A stretch of DNA of 64,000 nt from an uncultured Lachnospiraceae bacterium (GCA_947625015.1 CANQMR010000007.1:39261-103260), one strand, 5' to 3'. Positions 1 to 9,136 are shown, numbered from the stretch's first letter. Notes: generated from the sequence alone by a model not told the origin. Made by a program: numbers and translations.

Positions 1-342
1 GTGCTCTTTGCGCTGGAGAATCTGGACGAGGATATGATGGTGCAGATACTGAAGGAACCTAAGAACGCAATCCTTAAACAGTATCAAAAACTGTTAAGTT
101 TAGACGGCGTTGATTTGCGCTTTGACGAGGCTGCTTACCGGGCCATTGCCAGACATGCCATGGAGAAAAAGACCGGTGCGAGAGCCTTACGCGCGACGAT
201 TGAGGAATTTATGCTGGATATCATGTATCAGATTCCGAGAGACGACAACATTGGAAGGGTAACGATTACCGGGGATTATATAGAGGGAACCGGCGGCCCG
301 ATTCTTGAGATGCGCGGCGTGCTGGCTTTGGAAAACGCCTGA
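1..342 (+). CDS. clpX: ClpX C-terminal part (5' end outside window)
   Basis: The 113 visible residues match the C-terminal small AAA+ domain of ClpX, the unfoldase that recognises substrates and feeds them to the ClpP protease in the cytoplasm. The segment holds the typical block around 'KNAILKQYQKLLSLDGVDL', followed by 'KKTGARALRATIEEFMLDIM', which includes the sensor-2 GAR motif. The gene enters from the left edge, so base 1 (GTG) is not its start. Walker motifs and the zinc domain lie outside the window. It ends with TGA at 340-342. No terminator hairpin is evident before the next promoter. Identification is secure; only the extent is limited. Confidence 0.93.
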   Translation: MLFALENLDEDMMVQILKEPKNAILKQYQKLLSLDGVDLRFDEAAYRAIARHAMEKKTGARALRATIEEFMLDIMYQIPRDDNIGRVTITGDYIEGTGGPILEMRGVLALENA

Positions 343-392
343 CCGGAATCAGACTGCGAAACAGAAATGATGTGCAGGCGTTGGAATAATAC

Positions 393-420
393 TTGCACTT
401 TTTGAGGAAGATAATATAAT
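393..420 (+). promoter_or_regulatory. Promoter for the M18 aminopeptidase
   Basis: A -35-like TTGCAC (393-398) and a perfect -10 TATAAT (415-420) are separated by 16 bp. They lie about 75 bp upstream of the preferred aminopeptidase start. The gene therefore has its own housekeeping-type promoter rather than relying on clpX readthrough. Confidence 0.6.
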
Positions 421-493
421 AAGGATATAGAAATGGAAGAACATGGAACGGTTCTTCTTTTTCTTTGGATTATGTGAGTCAGGAGGTAGCATT

Positions 494-1873
494 ATGGAAC
501 GGAGAAATGCATGGAAGGATTATGATAAGAAGGAGATTAAAGAGTTAGAGAAGCTCTGTAAGGAATACCGCAAATTCTTAGACAACGGCAAGACCGAACG
601 GGAATGTGTCAAAGTGATTGTGGATATGGCGAAAAAGGCCGGTTACGAGGACTTAGAGGAACTGAAAAAATCCGGCAGGAAGATAAAGACAGGAGATAAG
701 ATCTATGCGGTCAATATGAAGAAGGCCATCGCCTTATTTCAAATTGGTAAGGCGCCCCTTGTCGAAGGGCTTAACATATTAGGCGCGCATATTGATTCGC
801 CGCGGATGGATGTCAAGCAGAATCCTCTTTACGAGGATACGGAGTTAGCTTATCTGGATACCCATTACTATGGGGGAATCAAGAAATACCAGTGGGTAAC
901 CCTGCCTTTGGCGATTCATGGCGTAGTGGCGAAGAAAGACGGACAGGTTTTGGATATTGTGATTGGGGAGGATGAAAAGGACCCGGTATTTTGTGTGACG
1001 GATTTACTGATTCATTTAGCCGGGGAGCAGATGGATAAAAAAGCCGCCAAAGTAGTGGAGGGCGAACAGTTGGATATTCTGGTGGGAAGCCGCCCGCTTC
1101 CGAAGGAGGAGAAGGATGCTGTCAAGAAAATGGTGCTTTCCCTGCTGAAGAAGAAGTATGATATGGAGGAAGAGGATTTCCTCTCCGCAGAATTGGAGAT
1201 TGTCCCGGCAGGAAAGGCAAGAAATGCGGGTATTGACGAATCCATGATTATAAGCTATGGACAGGACGACCGGGTATGCGCCTATACCTCTGCGGCCGCT
1301 ATGTTAGAGATGGGGCCTGTAGAGCGGACCGCCTGCTGTCTGTTAGTGGATAAGGAGGAGATTGGCTCTGTGGGAGCAACCGGTATGCAGTCCAAATTTT
1401 TTGAAAATACGGTGGCGCAGATTATGGACATGGCGGGGCAGTACGCTGAACTGAAACTCAAGCAATGTCTGGCGTCTTCCTATATGCTGTCTTCTGATGT
1501 GTCGGCAGCCTTTGATCCCGGTTTTGCCAATTCCTTTGAAAAGAAGAATGTGGCCTATTTCGGCAGGGGCGTGGTATTTAACAAGTTTACCGGCTCCCGG
1601 GGCAAATCCGGCTCTAATGACGCCAATGCAGAATATATGGGCAAGTTAAGAAAAATTATGGACGATCACAAAGTTGCCTTCCAGACGGCGGAGCTTGGAA
1701 AGGTGGATATCGGAGGCGGCGGAACCATCGCCTATATCTTGTCCCTTTATGGCATGAATGTCATTGACAGCGGCGTGGCGGTACTGAATATGCATGCGCC
1801 CTGGGAGATTACCAGCAAGGCGGACGTCTATGAGGCGTACAAAGCCTATAAAGCCTTTTTAGAGGATGCATAA
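494..1873 (+). CDS. M18 family aminopeptidase
   Basis: A 459-residue zinc aminopeptidase of family M18 (aspartyl/aminopeptidase I type), a cytoplasmic enzyme that removes N-terminal residues from peptides. Metal-binding signatures are visible: 'GAHIDSPRMD' near residue 99, 'GQDDR' near 258, 'DKEEIGSVGATG' near 286 (the family DxEExGS motif) and 'NMHAPWE' near 432. Length is normal for the bacterial branch. An upstream in-frame ATG at 443 would add an unconserved F-rich leader of 17 residues. The start at 494 is preferred because AGGAGG sits at 481-486, seven bases upstream. The 3' end has been partly duplicated just downstream. Family assignment is strong; the substrate preference is not visible. 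Confidence 0.92.
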   Translation: MERRNAWKDYDKKEIKELEKLCKEYRKFLDNGKTERECVKVIVDMAKKAGYEDLEELKKSGRKIKTGDKIYAVNMKKAIALFQIGKAPLVEGLNILGAHIDSPRMDVKQNPLYEDTELAYLDTHYYGGIKKYQWVTLPLAIHGVVAKKDGQVLDIVIGEDEKDPVFCVTDLLIHLAGEQMDKKAAKVVEGEQLDILVGSRPLPKEEKDAVKKMVLSLLKKKYDMEEEDFLSAELEIVPAGKARNAGIDESMIISYGQDDRVCAYTSAAAMLEMGPVERTACCLLVDKEEIGSVGATGMQSKFFENTVAQIMDMAGQYAELKLKQCLASSYMLSSDVSAAFDPGFANSFEKKNVAYFGRGVVFNKFTGSRGKSGSNDANAEYMGKLRKIMDDHKVAFQTAELGKVDIGGGGTIAYILSLYGMNVIDSGVAVLNMHAPWEITSKADVYEAYKAYKAFLEDA

Positions 1874-1932
1874 GCAGATGTGTATGCATGAAAAGCCTGT
1901 AAAGCCTTTTTAACAGATGCGTAAGCAGATGT
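1846..1932 (+). repeat. Two-copy tandem duplication of the aminopeptidase 3' end
   Basis: The last codons of the aminopeptidase gene and its stop region are repeated once, imperfectly, immediately downstream with a period of about 44 bp. Both copies carry an 'AAAGCCTxTAAAGCCTTTTTA' core and then 'AAGCAGATGT'. The second copy is noncoding. It looks like a slippage or local duplication scar. Confidence 0.7.
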
Positions 1933-1993
1933 TGTGATTTCTCTCCGCCTGCCGTCATATAATAGGGATAGCATATAAGCTGAGGTGGCTGCT

Positions 1994-3709
1994 ATGACCT
2001 GTGAAGAAATGATCTACAGTAATGATTATTCGGATTACATGATTAACTTTTTTCGTGGACTGACGGGGGCGGAGGATATATATCGTACCGGGTGCATTAA
2101 TCCCATTGCGGAAAAAATCGCCATATTTCATATGCCCCGTTCCCAGAATTATCTCACAAATCTTGAATCAATACCCTATTCTTATATACCGAAACTCTTT
2201 GGTCTGATGGATTCCTCTAATTTAGAGGCGACGGGCGTGAAGCAGGTACAAAGTCCCAACAATGCCGGACTGACCGGAGAAAATGTGATTATCGGCATCA
2301 TTGATACCGGGATTGATTATACCAATCCTTTATTTTTTGACGCCAATGGAAATACCAGAATCGGCGTAATCTGGGATCAAACTATACAAGGATTAGAAAA
2401 AAGTGATGAAAACCCGACGCCTTTTTATGGAACCACATTTTTTCGGGAGCAGATTAATGAAGCATTAAGGCGGGAGGACCCTTTTTCGTTGGTGCCCTCA
2501 AGGGATGAAAACGGTCATGGAACCTTTATGGCGGGGGTGGCCGCCGGAGGCGCCAGCCCGGAAAATGATTTTTTGGGTATTGCTCCGGGAGCCGAGCTTG
2601 CCATAGTCAGGCTAAAGGAGGCAAAACCCTATCTGCGGAACTATTTCGGAGTGCCGGAGGGCGTGCCTGCCTATGCAGAGACGGATTTAATCTATGCGGT
2701 GGATTATCTGGTAAAATATGCGGCGGCCAGAAACCTGCCCCTCTCCCTGTTGATCGGTGTGGGGAGCAGCAACGGGGGGCATTTGGGCCTTACCTTTTTG
2801 GAGCGCTACATAAGCAATTTACTGGAAAACGCAGGCATCATGTTTAGTGTCCCGGCGGGAAACGAGGGAAACCAGCGACTGCATTACGCCGGTTCGTTAG
2901 CGGAAAATGCGCCCTATCAGCAGGTGGAGTTAAATGTAGACGAAGGGCAGGAGGTGCTTGTCATAGAACTGTGGGGAAATGCGCCCACTACCTTTTCGCT
3001 TGGCTTAGTCTCTCCACAGGGGGACCGGATTGCGCAGATTCCGCCCCGTTTCGGTCAGGAGGAATCGGTGTGGCTGCCTCTTTCCCAATCTATGGTTTAT
3101 GTGGCCTATCAGTTAATTGAAACCTATTCCGGAGATGAGCTGATTTTTATCCGGCTGACCAATCCGACGCCGGGAATCTGGAATTTTTTCGTATATGCTG
3201 ACGAGGGAAAGCAGAGAACCTTTAATATGTGGCTGCCCCTCCGGCAGTTCGTAAGACCGGATACATATTTTCTCCGCAGCGAGCCGGATAATACCATTGT
3301 GGTACCGGGCAACGCCAATCTGGCGATGACCATGACGGCCTATAATCATCTAAACGGCAGCATATATGCGGAAGCCAGCCGGGGGTATAACGCCAGAAAC
3401 CAGGTAAAGCCGGATTTGGCGGCTCCGGGAGTGAATATTACCGGTCCCGGCCTTCGGGGAAATTTTGTGAGAAGGAGCGGAACCTCTGTGGCCGCGGCCC
3501 ACAGTGCAGGCATGATGGCCCTGTTTTTACAGTGGAATGTGGAAAATTACAATATCGGCGTGTTCTTTGCCGCTCAGATTCAGAGCTTTTTTTTAAACAA
3601 TGCCATACGGGATAACGAACTGGAATATCCCAATATGATCTGGGGGTATGGACAGATGAATATTGAGAGGGTGCTGGATTTGTTCCGGGTAACCAACTTT
3701 CCGGTGTAG
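1994..3709 (+). CDS. S8 family subtilisin-like serine peptidase (CspB-like)
   Basis: A 571-residue subtilase. The catalytic triad is complete: Asp in 'IIDTGID' near residue 104, His in 'NGHGTFMAGVAAG' near 175 and Ser in 'SGTSVAAAHSAG' near 498. A long insert between His and Ser, with a jelly-roll-like character, is typical of the Csp peptidases of Clostridia, which include enzymes that process spore cortex lytic proteins. No signal peptide is evident. The short N-terminal region before the catalytic domain could be a prodomain. GTG at 1985 is in frame, but GAGGTGG at 1984-1988 makes a Shine-Dalgarno for ATG 1994, so that start is preferred. A role in germination is only inference, since Lachnospiraceae carry several paralogues. 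Confidence 0.88.
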   Translation: MTCEEMIYSNDYSDYMINFFRGLTGAEDIYRTGCINPIAEKIAIFHMPRSQNYLTNLESIPYSYIPKLFGLMDSSNLEATGVKQVQSPNNAGLTGENVIIGIIDTGIDYTNPLFFDANGNTRIGVIWDQTIQGLEKSDENPTPFYGTTFFREQINEALRREDPFSLVPSRDENGHGTFMAGVAAGGASPENDFLGIAPGAELAIVRLKEAKPYLRNYFGVPEGVPAYAETDLIYAVDYLVKYAAARNLPLSLLIGVGSSNGGHLGLTFLERYISNLLENAGIMFSVPAGNEGNQRLHYAGSLAENAPYQQVELNVDEGQEVLVIELWGNAPTTFSLGLVSPQGDRIAQIPPRFGQEESVWLPLSQSMVYVAYQLIETYSGDELIFIRLTNPTPGIWNFFVYADEGKQRTFNMWLPLRQFVRPDTYFLRSEPDNTIVVPGNANLAMTMTAYNHLNGSIYAEASRGYNARNQVKPDLAAPGVNITGPGLRGNFVRRSGTSVAAAHSAGMMALFLQWNVENYNIGVFFAAQIQSFFLNNAIRDNELEYPNMIWGYGQMNIERVLDLFRVTNFPV

Positions 3710-3785
3710 AGGAACAGCGGAACCGAAGAAGTAAAAAACGGATAAACGGACGCATTTTGACTGACTGATAAGCGGAGACAAAGAA

Positions 3786-3834
3786 AAACCTTCCGGGAAA
3801 GCAGGGCTTTATTCCCCGCATTTACGGAAGGTTT
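3786..3834. terminator. Bidirectional terminator between the S8 peptidase and htpG
   Basis: A 10-bp perfect stem, AAACCTTCCG (3786-3795) with CGGAAGGTTT (3825-3834), lies between two convergent genes. On the reverse strand it is followed by a T-rich run, which suits htpG. On the forward strand the trailing sequence is moderately T-rich. Confidence 0.75.
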
Positions 3835-3861
3835 CTGTTTGTTTGTCTGGCTTGCTCCTGC

Positions 3862-5862
3862 TTATTTGGTCATCAAGGAAAGAATCTCATTGCTTCTGGC
3901 AATGAACTTGGTCATCGCCTCCGCCTCTAACGGCGCATGGGCTAAGAGGGCCAGGTCGTATAACTGCTGGCAGACCATAGCGGTATTTTCTCCCTCCGGG
4001 TTATTCAGAATATACTGTACCAGATTGTTGTTGGCATTTAAGACTAGAGTCTGTCCGCCGTCGCCGAACATAGAGGAATCCATGGCGCCCATCATATTAT
4101 ACATTTTCATCATATCCTGCATTCTCCGGGTTTCCTCCGGCAGGGTAATCATGGAGGAAATGGCGGCGTTCTTCAATTTCTCCACTTTCACAGTCAGCTT
4201 GTCGTTATCTAAGGCTTTCTTGAAGATTTCCGTCAGCTTGTCTGTGGTATCCTTTAACTCTTCCTCCGGAATATCCTCCTTGAAGGTGTTTGTGATATCC
4301 GAGTCGATACGGGTAAATTTGACGCCCTCATTTTTCTGCTCCTGATGCGTGATGAACGGGGTATCAATATTGTGGGTAAGGACTACCGCATCAATGCCCT
4401 GCTCCTTGAACATATTAATATACTGGGACTGTACCTTTTCATCATCTGTATAAAAGACGGTGTTCTCGTATTTGTCCTTACCCGCTTCAAGATAATCGGA
4501 GAGGGTGAGGTATTTGCCCTCTAAGTTCCGGTACAGGATATAATCCTTCATCTTCTCGTCAAATTTGCTGTCCTTTAAGCAGCCAAACTTGATAAACGGG
4601 CTTAAGTCCTCCCAGTAGCTTTCATAGGCTTCCCGCTCGGTCTTGAACATGCCGGACAGCTTGTCTGCCACCTTTTTGGTGATATAATCGGATATTTTCT
4701 TCACAAAGCCGTCGTTTTGCAGGGCGCTTCGGGACACATTTAAAGGAAGGTCCGGACAGTCGATGACGCCCTTTAACAGCAGCAGAAATTCAGGAATGAC
4801 TTCCTTAATATTATCAGCAATAAACACCTGATTGTTGTAGAGCTTAATGGTACCCTCTAAGGTGTCATACTCGGAATTAAATTTGGGGAAGTATAAAATA
4901 CCCTTTAAATTAAACGGATAATCCATATTCAGATGAATCCAGAACAAGGGCTCCTTAAAGTCTAAGAACACCTTGCAATAAAATTCCTTATATTCTTCTT
5001 CCGTACAGTCGTTTGGATGCTTGGTCCATAAAGGATGGGTGTCGTTGATGGGCTGTTCTTTTGGCTCCTTTACCTCTTTACCGGCCTCATCATTGCCGTC
5101 TTCGTCAGTCTCGGTCTCATCATTGCCCGCCGCCTCCTCTTTGGCGTCGGCAGCCTTGTCTTCTTTTGCTTCTTCCGGCTCGGAAGCTTCGGAATCAATG
5201 ACGTCTTCCGCCTCCTCCTTGGCAGCGTCAGCATTGGTAAAGTAGATTTCCTCCGGCATGAAAGAACAATACTTTTCCAAAACCTCTTTTACTCGGTATT
5301 CGTTGGCAAACTCGTAGCAGTCTTCATTCAGATACAGGGTGATTTCCGTACCATGCACGTCCCGGTCACCTGTGGACATCGTATATTCTGTGCCGCCGTC
5401 GCACTCCCAGAATACCGGCTCTGCGTCGGCCTGATAGGAGAGGGTGTTAATCGTCACCTTGTCCGCTACCATAAAGGCAGAATAAAAGCCTAAGCCGAAA
5501 TGTCCGATAATCTGGTCGTCTGTGGCCTTGTCCTTATATTTTTCCAAAAAGTCTGAGGCTCCGGAAAAGGCAATCTGATTAATATATTCATGAACCTCTT
5601 CCGCCGTCATACCGATACCGTTATCAATAAAGGTAAGCGTCTTGTCAGTGGGACTGGCAATCACATCAATCCGGTAACGGGTGTCCTCCGGTTCTTCATA
5701 TTCTCCGATTAAAGCCAGCTTCCGCAGCTTGGTTACGGCATCGCAGGCATTGGAAATCAGTTCCCGGATAAAAATGTCATGGTCGGAATACAACCACTTT
5801 TTAATAATTGGGAAAATGTTATCGCTGTTGATGGATAAACTTCCCTTTTTCTTTCTTGGCAT
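3862..5862 (-). CDS. htpG: HtpG, bacterial Hsp90 chaperone
   Basis: A 666-residue Hsp90-family ATP-dependent chaperone. The N-terminal GHKL ATPase domain shows 'ELISNACDA', 'DNGIGM' and 'GHFGLGFYSAFMVADKV'. The middle domain follows with 'LFWIHLNMDYPFNLKGILYFP' and 'NVSRSALQND', then a C-terminal dimerisation domain with a Met-rich loop. Residues about 214-280 form a very acidic linker rich in D/E/A between the N and middle domains, longer than in most bacterial HtpG and reminiscent of eukaryotic Hsp90. The start is supported by AAGGAGAT just upstream. The gene stands alone, with its own promoter and a perfect CIRCE operator, so HrcA-controlled heat induction is expected. Confidence 0.97.
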   Translation of the reverse strand: MPRKKKGSLSINSDNIFPIIKKWLYSDHDIFIRELISNACDAVTKLRKLALIGEYEEPEDTRYRIDVIASPTDKTLTFIDNGIGMTAEEVHEYINQIAFSGASDFLEKYKDKATDDQIIGHFGLGFYSAFMVADKVTINTLSYQADAEPVFWECDGGTEYTMSTGDRDVHGTEITLYLNEDCYEFANEYRVKEVLEKYCSFMPEEIYFTNADAAKEEAEDVIDSEASEPEEAKEDKAADAKEEAAGNDETETDEDGNDEAGKEVKEPKEQPINDTHPLWTKHPNDCTEEEYKEFYCKVFLDFKEPLFWIHLNMDYPFNLKGILYFPKFNSEYDTLEGTIKLYNNQVFIADNIKEVIPEFLLLLKGVIDCPDLPLNVSRSALQNDGFVKKISDYITKKVADKLSGMFKTEREAYESYWEDLSPFIKFGCLKDSKFDEKMKDYILYRNLEGKYLTLSDYLEAGKDKYENTVFYTDDEKVQSQYINMFKEQGIDAVVLTHNIDTPFITHQEQKNEGVKFTRIDSDITNTFKEDIPEEELKDTTDKLTEIFKKALDNDKLTVKVEKLKNAAISSMITLPEETRRMQDMMKMYNMMGAMDSSMFGDGGQTLVLNANNNLVQYILNNPEGENTAMVCQQLYDLALLAHAPLEAEAMTKFIARSNEILSLMTK

Positions 5863-5896
5863 AAAAAATCATCTCCTTCAATTCATTACAAATACA

Positions 5897-5925
5897 ATAA
5901 TAGTATACGGCATTTAAAAAGTCAA
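5897..5925 (-). promoter_or_regulatory. htpG promoter
   Basis: Read on the reverse strand, TTGACT (5920-5925) and TATTAT (5897-5902) are separated by 17 bp, which fits a vegetative promoter for htpG. The CIRCE operator lies only 7 bp upstream of the -35 element. Confidence 0.75.
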
Positions 5926-5932
5926 GAAAAAA

Positions 5933-5959
5933 TTAGCACTCATTTTAAATGAGTGCTAA
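5933..5959. promoter_or_regulatory. CIRCE operator (HrcA binding site)
   Basis: A perfect match to the CIRCE consensus: TTAGCACTC, nine spacer bases, then GAGTGCTAA. HrcA binding here would repress htpG at normal temperature. The site is upstream of the best -35 rather than downstream of the start point, which is less usual and may mean that a second promoter lies further upstream. Confidence 0.95.
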
Positions 5960-6072
5960 CAGGGATGAAAACCACATTTTTAAATTAAGATTGTCACATT
6001 TTATCGAAAAGCGCATAAAATGACTAAAAGTGTTGAAATTACAGACTTTTTCAAAAATATAAAAAGAAAATT

Positions 6073-6579
6073 TCAGATTTCATAGTTAAAATCAATACCG
6101 TATGATTTTAATAATGTGACAATTTGTTGAAAAAATTGAATTTCCAAATCCTTTTCCAGAGTGAAAAATGAGTAGGAAATTCCGCCCGTCACATTTAATT
6201 TGTTGTCCTGATATAAGATGTTAAGAAATATGCCGGTAATATCATTTGGATTTTGTGATAAATTTGATTGATTAATCAGAGAATCCGCTAAATCCTTATG
6301 GGCTTTTAATATAATTTTAAACTGGAGAGGAGATTGCTTTCCCTTAATCAGTTGAAAAATTTTCTCCCGCGCAATGCCCCAGGGAAGAAAGGTATTTTCG
6401 GAATAAGGAAGGGTTTCCCAGTCGTTTGCATCATAAAAATTCCGGTTGATATGCCCGTCAATGGAATAGGACATATCGGTCTTTATGACGGCGGATACAA
6501 ATTCATAGGAATCAAAGGCGTTTGTTCCTAATAAAAGCTGCATAAATTTTTTAATCTCGATTATCTCTGCTGCCTGCAT
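6073..6579 (-). CDS. Uncharacterised protein, DUF5721-like
   Basis: A 168-residue soluble protein with no signal peptide or membrane segment. The sequence looks like the DUF5721 family of Lachnospiraceae proteins of unknown function: an N-terminal 'FMQLLLGTNAFDSYEF' and a central 'HINRNFYD' are the blocks I recognise, but the family name is from memory. It stands alone between divergent htpG and the diguanylate cyclase. It starts with ATG at 6579; a purine-rich GGGAAAGGAAAA tract lies just upstream. No function is proposed. Confidence 0.7.
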   Translation of the reverse strand: MQAAEIIEIKKFMQLLLGTNAFDSYEFVSAVIKTDMSYSIDGHINRNFYDANDWETLPYSENTFLPWGIAREKIFQLIKGKQSPLQFKIILKAHKDLADSLINQSNLSQNPNDITGIFLNILYQDNKLNVTGGISYSFFTLEKDLEIQFFQQIVTLLKSYGIDFNYEI

Positions 6580-6736
6580 ATGTTTTCCTTTCCCTGCTCA
6601 AAGTGAATCGCAGGATTTTGGTAATTATCTAAATAGCCAGTTTACCATTGATATTTAAAAACCGCAACAATTTTGCAGAAAAATCCGTTGGAAACAGGGC
6701 GGCGCAATATTTCGGAAAGGACATAAGATGTTTTCA

Positions 6737-6765
6737 TTGAATATTTTGGAAATTTTCATTATAAT
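6737..6765 (+). promoter_or_regulatory. Promoter for the diguanylate cyclase
   Basis: TTGAAT (6737-6742) and TATAAT (6760-6765) are 17 bp apart, and the start codon lies about 48 bp downstream. Confidence 0.65.
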
Positions 6766-6812
6766 AAGAAACGGTATGAGGGGCTTGCATATGGAATACG
6801 GAGGATACAACA

Positions 6813-8063
6813 TTGACTGAGAAGAGAAAGAGTATCAAATGGAAGCTGTTTTTTATCATATTACTGCCGACAGCATTGCTTGGCGTGGCGATTTTTATAT
6901 TTGGAGCCTATTTAATCTATGAGTTAGCGTCGGATCACATTCATGATGAACTGGAAACTACCACCCATGTGTTGAAGAGCTGCTTTGACCTTACGGTGCA
7001 GGGGGATTATTCCTACGACGGTAAAGTGATTAAAAAGGGGAATGTAAACATCAGCGATCCTTCCCTGTTATATGACATTAAGGAAAATTCAGGAATCGAC
7101 ACCACTATTTTCTGGAAAGATGTGAGAATCTCAACTACGGTGGAGGATGAGCATGGTGTGTCTGCGGCGGGAACGAAAGCGGAGAAAGTGGTTTCGGACG
7201 CAGTGTTAAAGAAAGGGGAAAATTATTATTCCGTTGATGTTATGGTCAACGGAAGCCGCTATATTGGATATTACACTCCTTTACGGAATGAGGACCAGAC
7301 CGTTGTGGGTATGGTCTTTGCCGGAAAACCTATGAATATCGTGTATAGGAGTGTAGGGGAGATTGTGCTGTGGTTTTTGCTTTTTACGATGCTGGCCGTT
7401 TTGCTTGCATTGGTAATTTGCAGGAAGTTTACCGAAGGATTGATTTCCGACATTAACCGGATTAAACAGTTTCTCCACACGATATCGGACGGTAATTTTA
7501 CGGTCTCCATAGACGGGGAGATTATGAAGCGCAAGGATGAAATTGGAGAAATAGGCGTCTATGCGGATAAAATGAGGCATGACCTGAAGGTTTTGGTGGA
7601 GTTAGATGCGTTAACCTCCCTGTATAACAGAAGAAGCTGTAATAACCGGCTAAAAAACTTACAGGAAGAAAAAAGCCGGTTTACAATCGTGATGTGCGAT
7701 ATCGACTGGTTTAAGAATATCAACGATCAATATGGACACGACTGCGGCGATTATATTCTGACCGATATTTCCTCCAGGATACGGAAAAGCGTGGAGGGAT
7801 GCGGTTTTGCCAGCCGGTGGGGCGGCGAGGAGTTTCTGCTGATTTATGAGACGGCCTATGAACAGGTCAAAGAAAAGGTGGAGGCGTTAGCCGGACAGAT
7901 TCGGGACAACGAGTTTGCCTATGACGGAAAGAAATTTCATGTGACGATGACCTTCGGTGTGAAGGAGGCAGAGCCGGGAGTCAATTATGAAAAGACCATT
8001 AAGGCGGCGGATGATAATCTGTATACCGGAAAGCGGAACGGAAGAAATCAGATTGTCTATTAG
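6813..8063 (+). CDS. Membrane diguanylate cyclase with extracytoplasmic sensor domain
   Basis: A 416-residue protein that should make cyclic di-GMP from GTP. One membrane helix spans about residues 12-35. A Cache-like extracellular region follows (about 36-185), then a second helix (about 187-207), a HAMP-like linker and a GGDEF domain from about 255. The active-site loop is GGEEF at about 337-341, an accepted active variant. The product-inhibition RxxD motif is not seen at its usual place just before it. The start is TTG at 6813, supported by GGAGG at 6800-6804; the nearby ATG at 6791 runs into a stop after nine codons. The ligand sensed is unknown. Confidence 0.88.
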   Translation: MTEKRKSIKWKLFFIILLPTALLGVAIFIFGAYLIYELASDHIHDELETTTHVLKSCFDLTVQGDYSYDGKVIKKGNVNISDPSLLYDIKENSGIDTTIFWKDVRISTTVEDEHGVSAAGTKAEKVVSDAVLKKGENYYSVDVMVNGSRYIGYYTPLRNEDQTVVGMVFAGKPMNIVYRSVGEIVLWFLLFTMLAVLLALVICRKFTEGLISDINRIKQFLHTISDGNFTVSIDGEIMKRKDEIGEIGVYADKMRHDLKVLVELDALTSLYNRRSCNNRLKNLQEEKSRFTIVMCDIDWFKNINDQYGHDCGDYILTDISSRIRKSVEGCGFASRWGGEEFLLIYETAYEQVKEKVEALAGQIRDNEFAYDGKKFHVTMTFGVKEAEPGVNYEKTIKAADDNLYTGKRNGRNQIVY

Positions 8064-8084
8064 AAAATGTGTATAAAAACACAA

Positions 8085-8120
8085 CGGCGGCGCATACTAG
8101 AAGAAAATGCGGCGCCGCCG
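8085..8120. other. GC-rich hairpin between the diguanylate cyclase and ferredoxin genes
   Basis: CGGCGGCGC (8085-8093) can pair perfectly with GCGCCGCCG (8112-8120). No T-run follows, so it is not a classical intrinsic terminator. It may block RNA decay or readthrough between the two genes. Confidence 0.5.
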
Positions 8121-8138
8121 CCTGAAATGGAGGTTTAT

Positions 8139-8330
8139 ATGAAAGCAGTTGTAAATAAAGACGGATGCATAAGCTGCGGACTTTGCGTCAGTACCTGCCC
8201 GGAGGTTTTTGCCTTTGGTGATGACGGCTTAGCGGAAGCAAATGGAAAACTGACAGATTCCAATTTTGCTTCCGCAGAGTCGGCCAGAAATTCCTGTCCT
8301 GTGTCAGTCATTGATATCGTTGAGGATTAG
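8139..8330 (+). CDS. Small 4Fe-4S ferredoxin
   Basis: A 63-residue single-cluster ferredoxin. Cysteines in 'CISCGLCVSTCP' and the distal 'NSCPVSVI' would ligate one [4Fe-4S] cluster for low-potential electron transfer in the cytoplasm. An in-frame ATG at 8067 would add 24 residues that read through the GC hairpin. The start at 8139 is preferred because GGAGG lies at 8129-8133 and the protein then begins right at the fold. It meets the following reverse-strand permease gene tail to tail with a 4-bp overlap. Its partner enzyme is not identified. Confidence 0.88.
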   Translation: MKAVVNKDGCISCGLCVSTCPEVFAFGDDGLAEANGKLTDSNFASAESARNSCPVSVIDIVED

Positions 8331-9136
8331 AAATATTCTGCTAATTTTTTTTCAATATGTTGCAGCAAAGTATAGAGCAGCATGGCGATGACGCAGAGAA
8401 TTAAGATGGAGAGCAGCACATTGCTCATTTTGAAGGTCTGGGAGCCGTATATAATCAGGTAGCCCAGACCTTCTCGCGCTGCTAAAAATTCCCCGATGAC
8501 AACGCCCACAAGGCACAGGCCGATGTTTACCTTCATAATGCTGATGATGTTCGGCACATTGCTGGGCAGAACGACCAGCTTTAAACATTGGAACCGGCTG
8601 CCCTTCAGCGTTTTTATCAGTTTGATTTTATCGGCGTCCACGCTGATAAAGCCGGTATAGAGATTTAAAATGCTGCCAAAGATGGCAACGGAGCAGGCGC
8701 AGACGATAATGGTGGTCTTGTTGGCGCCTAACCATACAATGAGAACCGGAGCCAAGGCGGATTTGGGAAGGGCGTTAAGGATTACCAGATAGGGTTCTAA
8801 TACCTTAGACAGGGTCTGGTTCCACCAAAAAAGGGTGGCCATGCCAAGGCTTCCGAGAATCACGATGACAAAGCCGATTAAGGTCTCATAGAGGGTGATG
8901 CCGATATGGTGCAGCAGGGAACCGTCCTTTAGCATGGACACGAAAGTGGCAAAGAGCTTAGAGGGACAGCAGAAGATAAAGTCGTTGATTATTCCATGCT
9001 TTGCCGTATATTCCCACAGGAACAAAAAAGTGATAAAAATAAGAATCTGGTATAACCGAATCAAAAATTGCCGGCGCTTTATTTTTCTCACATATTCCGT
9101 TTGGGCGTTCTTAACTGAAGTCTTCGTTTTCATCAT
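8327..9136 (-). CDS. ABC transporter permease, NitT/TauT (SsuC-like) family
   Basis: A 269-residue inner-membrane permease with about six hydrophobic segments. It has the family EAA-type loop around 'PNIISIMKVNIGLCLVGVV' and the C-terminal 'GEFLAAREGLGYLI', typical of permeases for nitrate, sulfonates or pyrimidine precursors. The open frame extends to 9271, but the start at 9136 is preferred because GGGAGG sits upstream and the extra N-terminus is unconserved. It overlaps the ATPase gene by 26 bp, so the two are translated together. No substrate-binding protein gene is adjacent, so the substrate cannot be inferred. Confidence 0.85.
   Translation of the reverse strand: MMKTKTSVKNAQTEYVRKIKRRQFLIRLYQILIFITFLFLWEYTAKHGIINDFIFCCPSKLFATFVSMLKDGSLLHHIGITLYETLIGFVIVILGSLGMATLFWWNQTLSKVLEPYLVILNALPKSALAPVLIVWLGANKTTIIVCACSVAIFGSILNLYTGFISVDADKIKLIKTLKGSRFQCLKLVVLPSNVPNIISIMKVNIGLCLVGVVIGEFLAAREGLGYLIIYGSQTFKMSNVLLSILILCVIAMLLYTLLQHIEKKLAEYF

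Noticed and set aside
5035..5493. 152-codon forward frame opposite htpG
   Set aside because: Antisense to the acidic linker and conserved ATPase domain of htpG; composition is a mirror of htpG codons.
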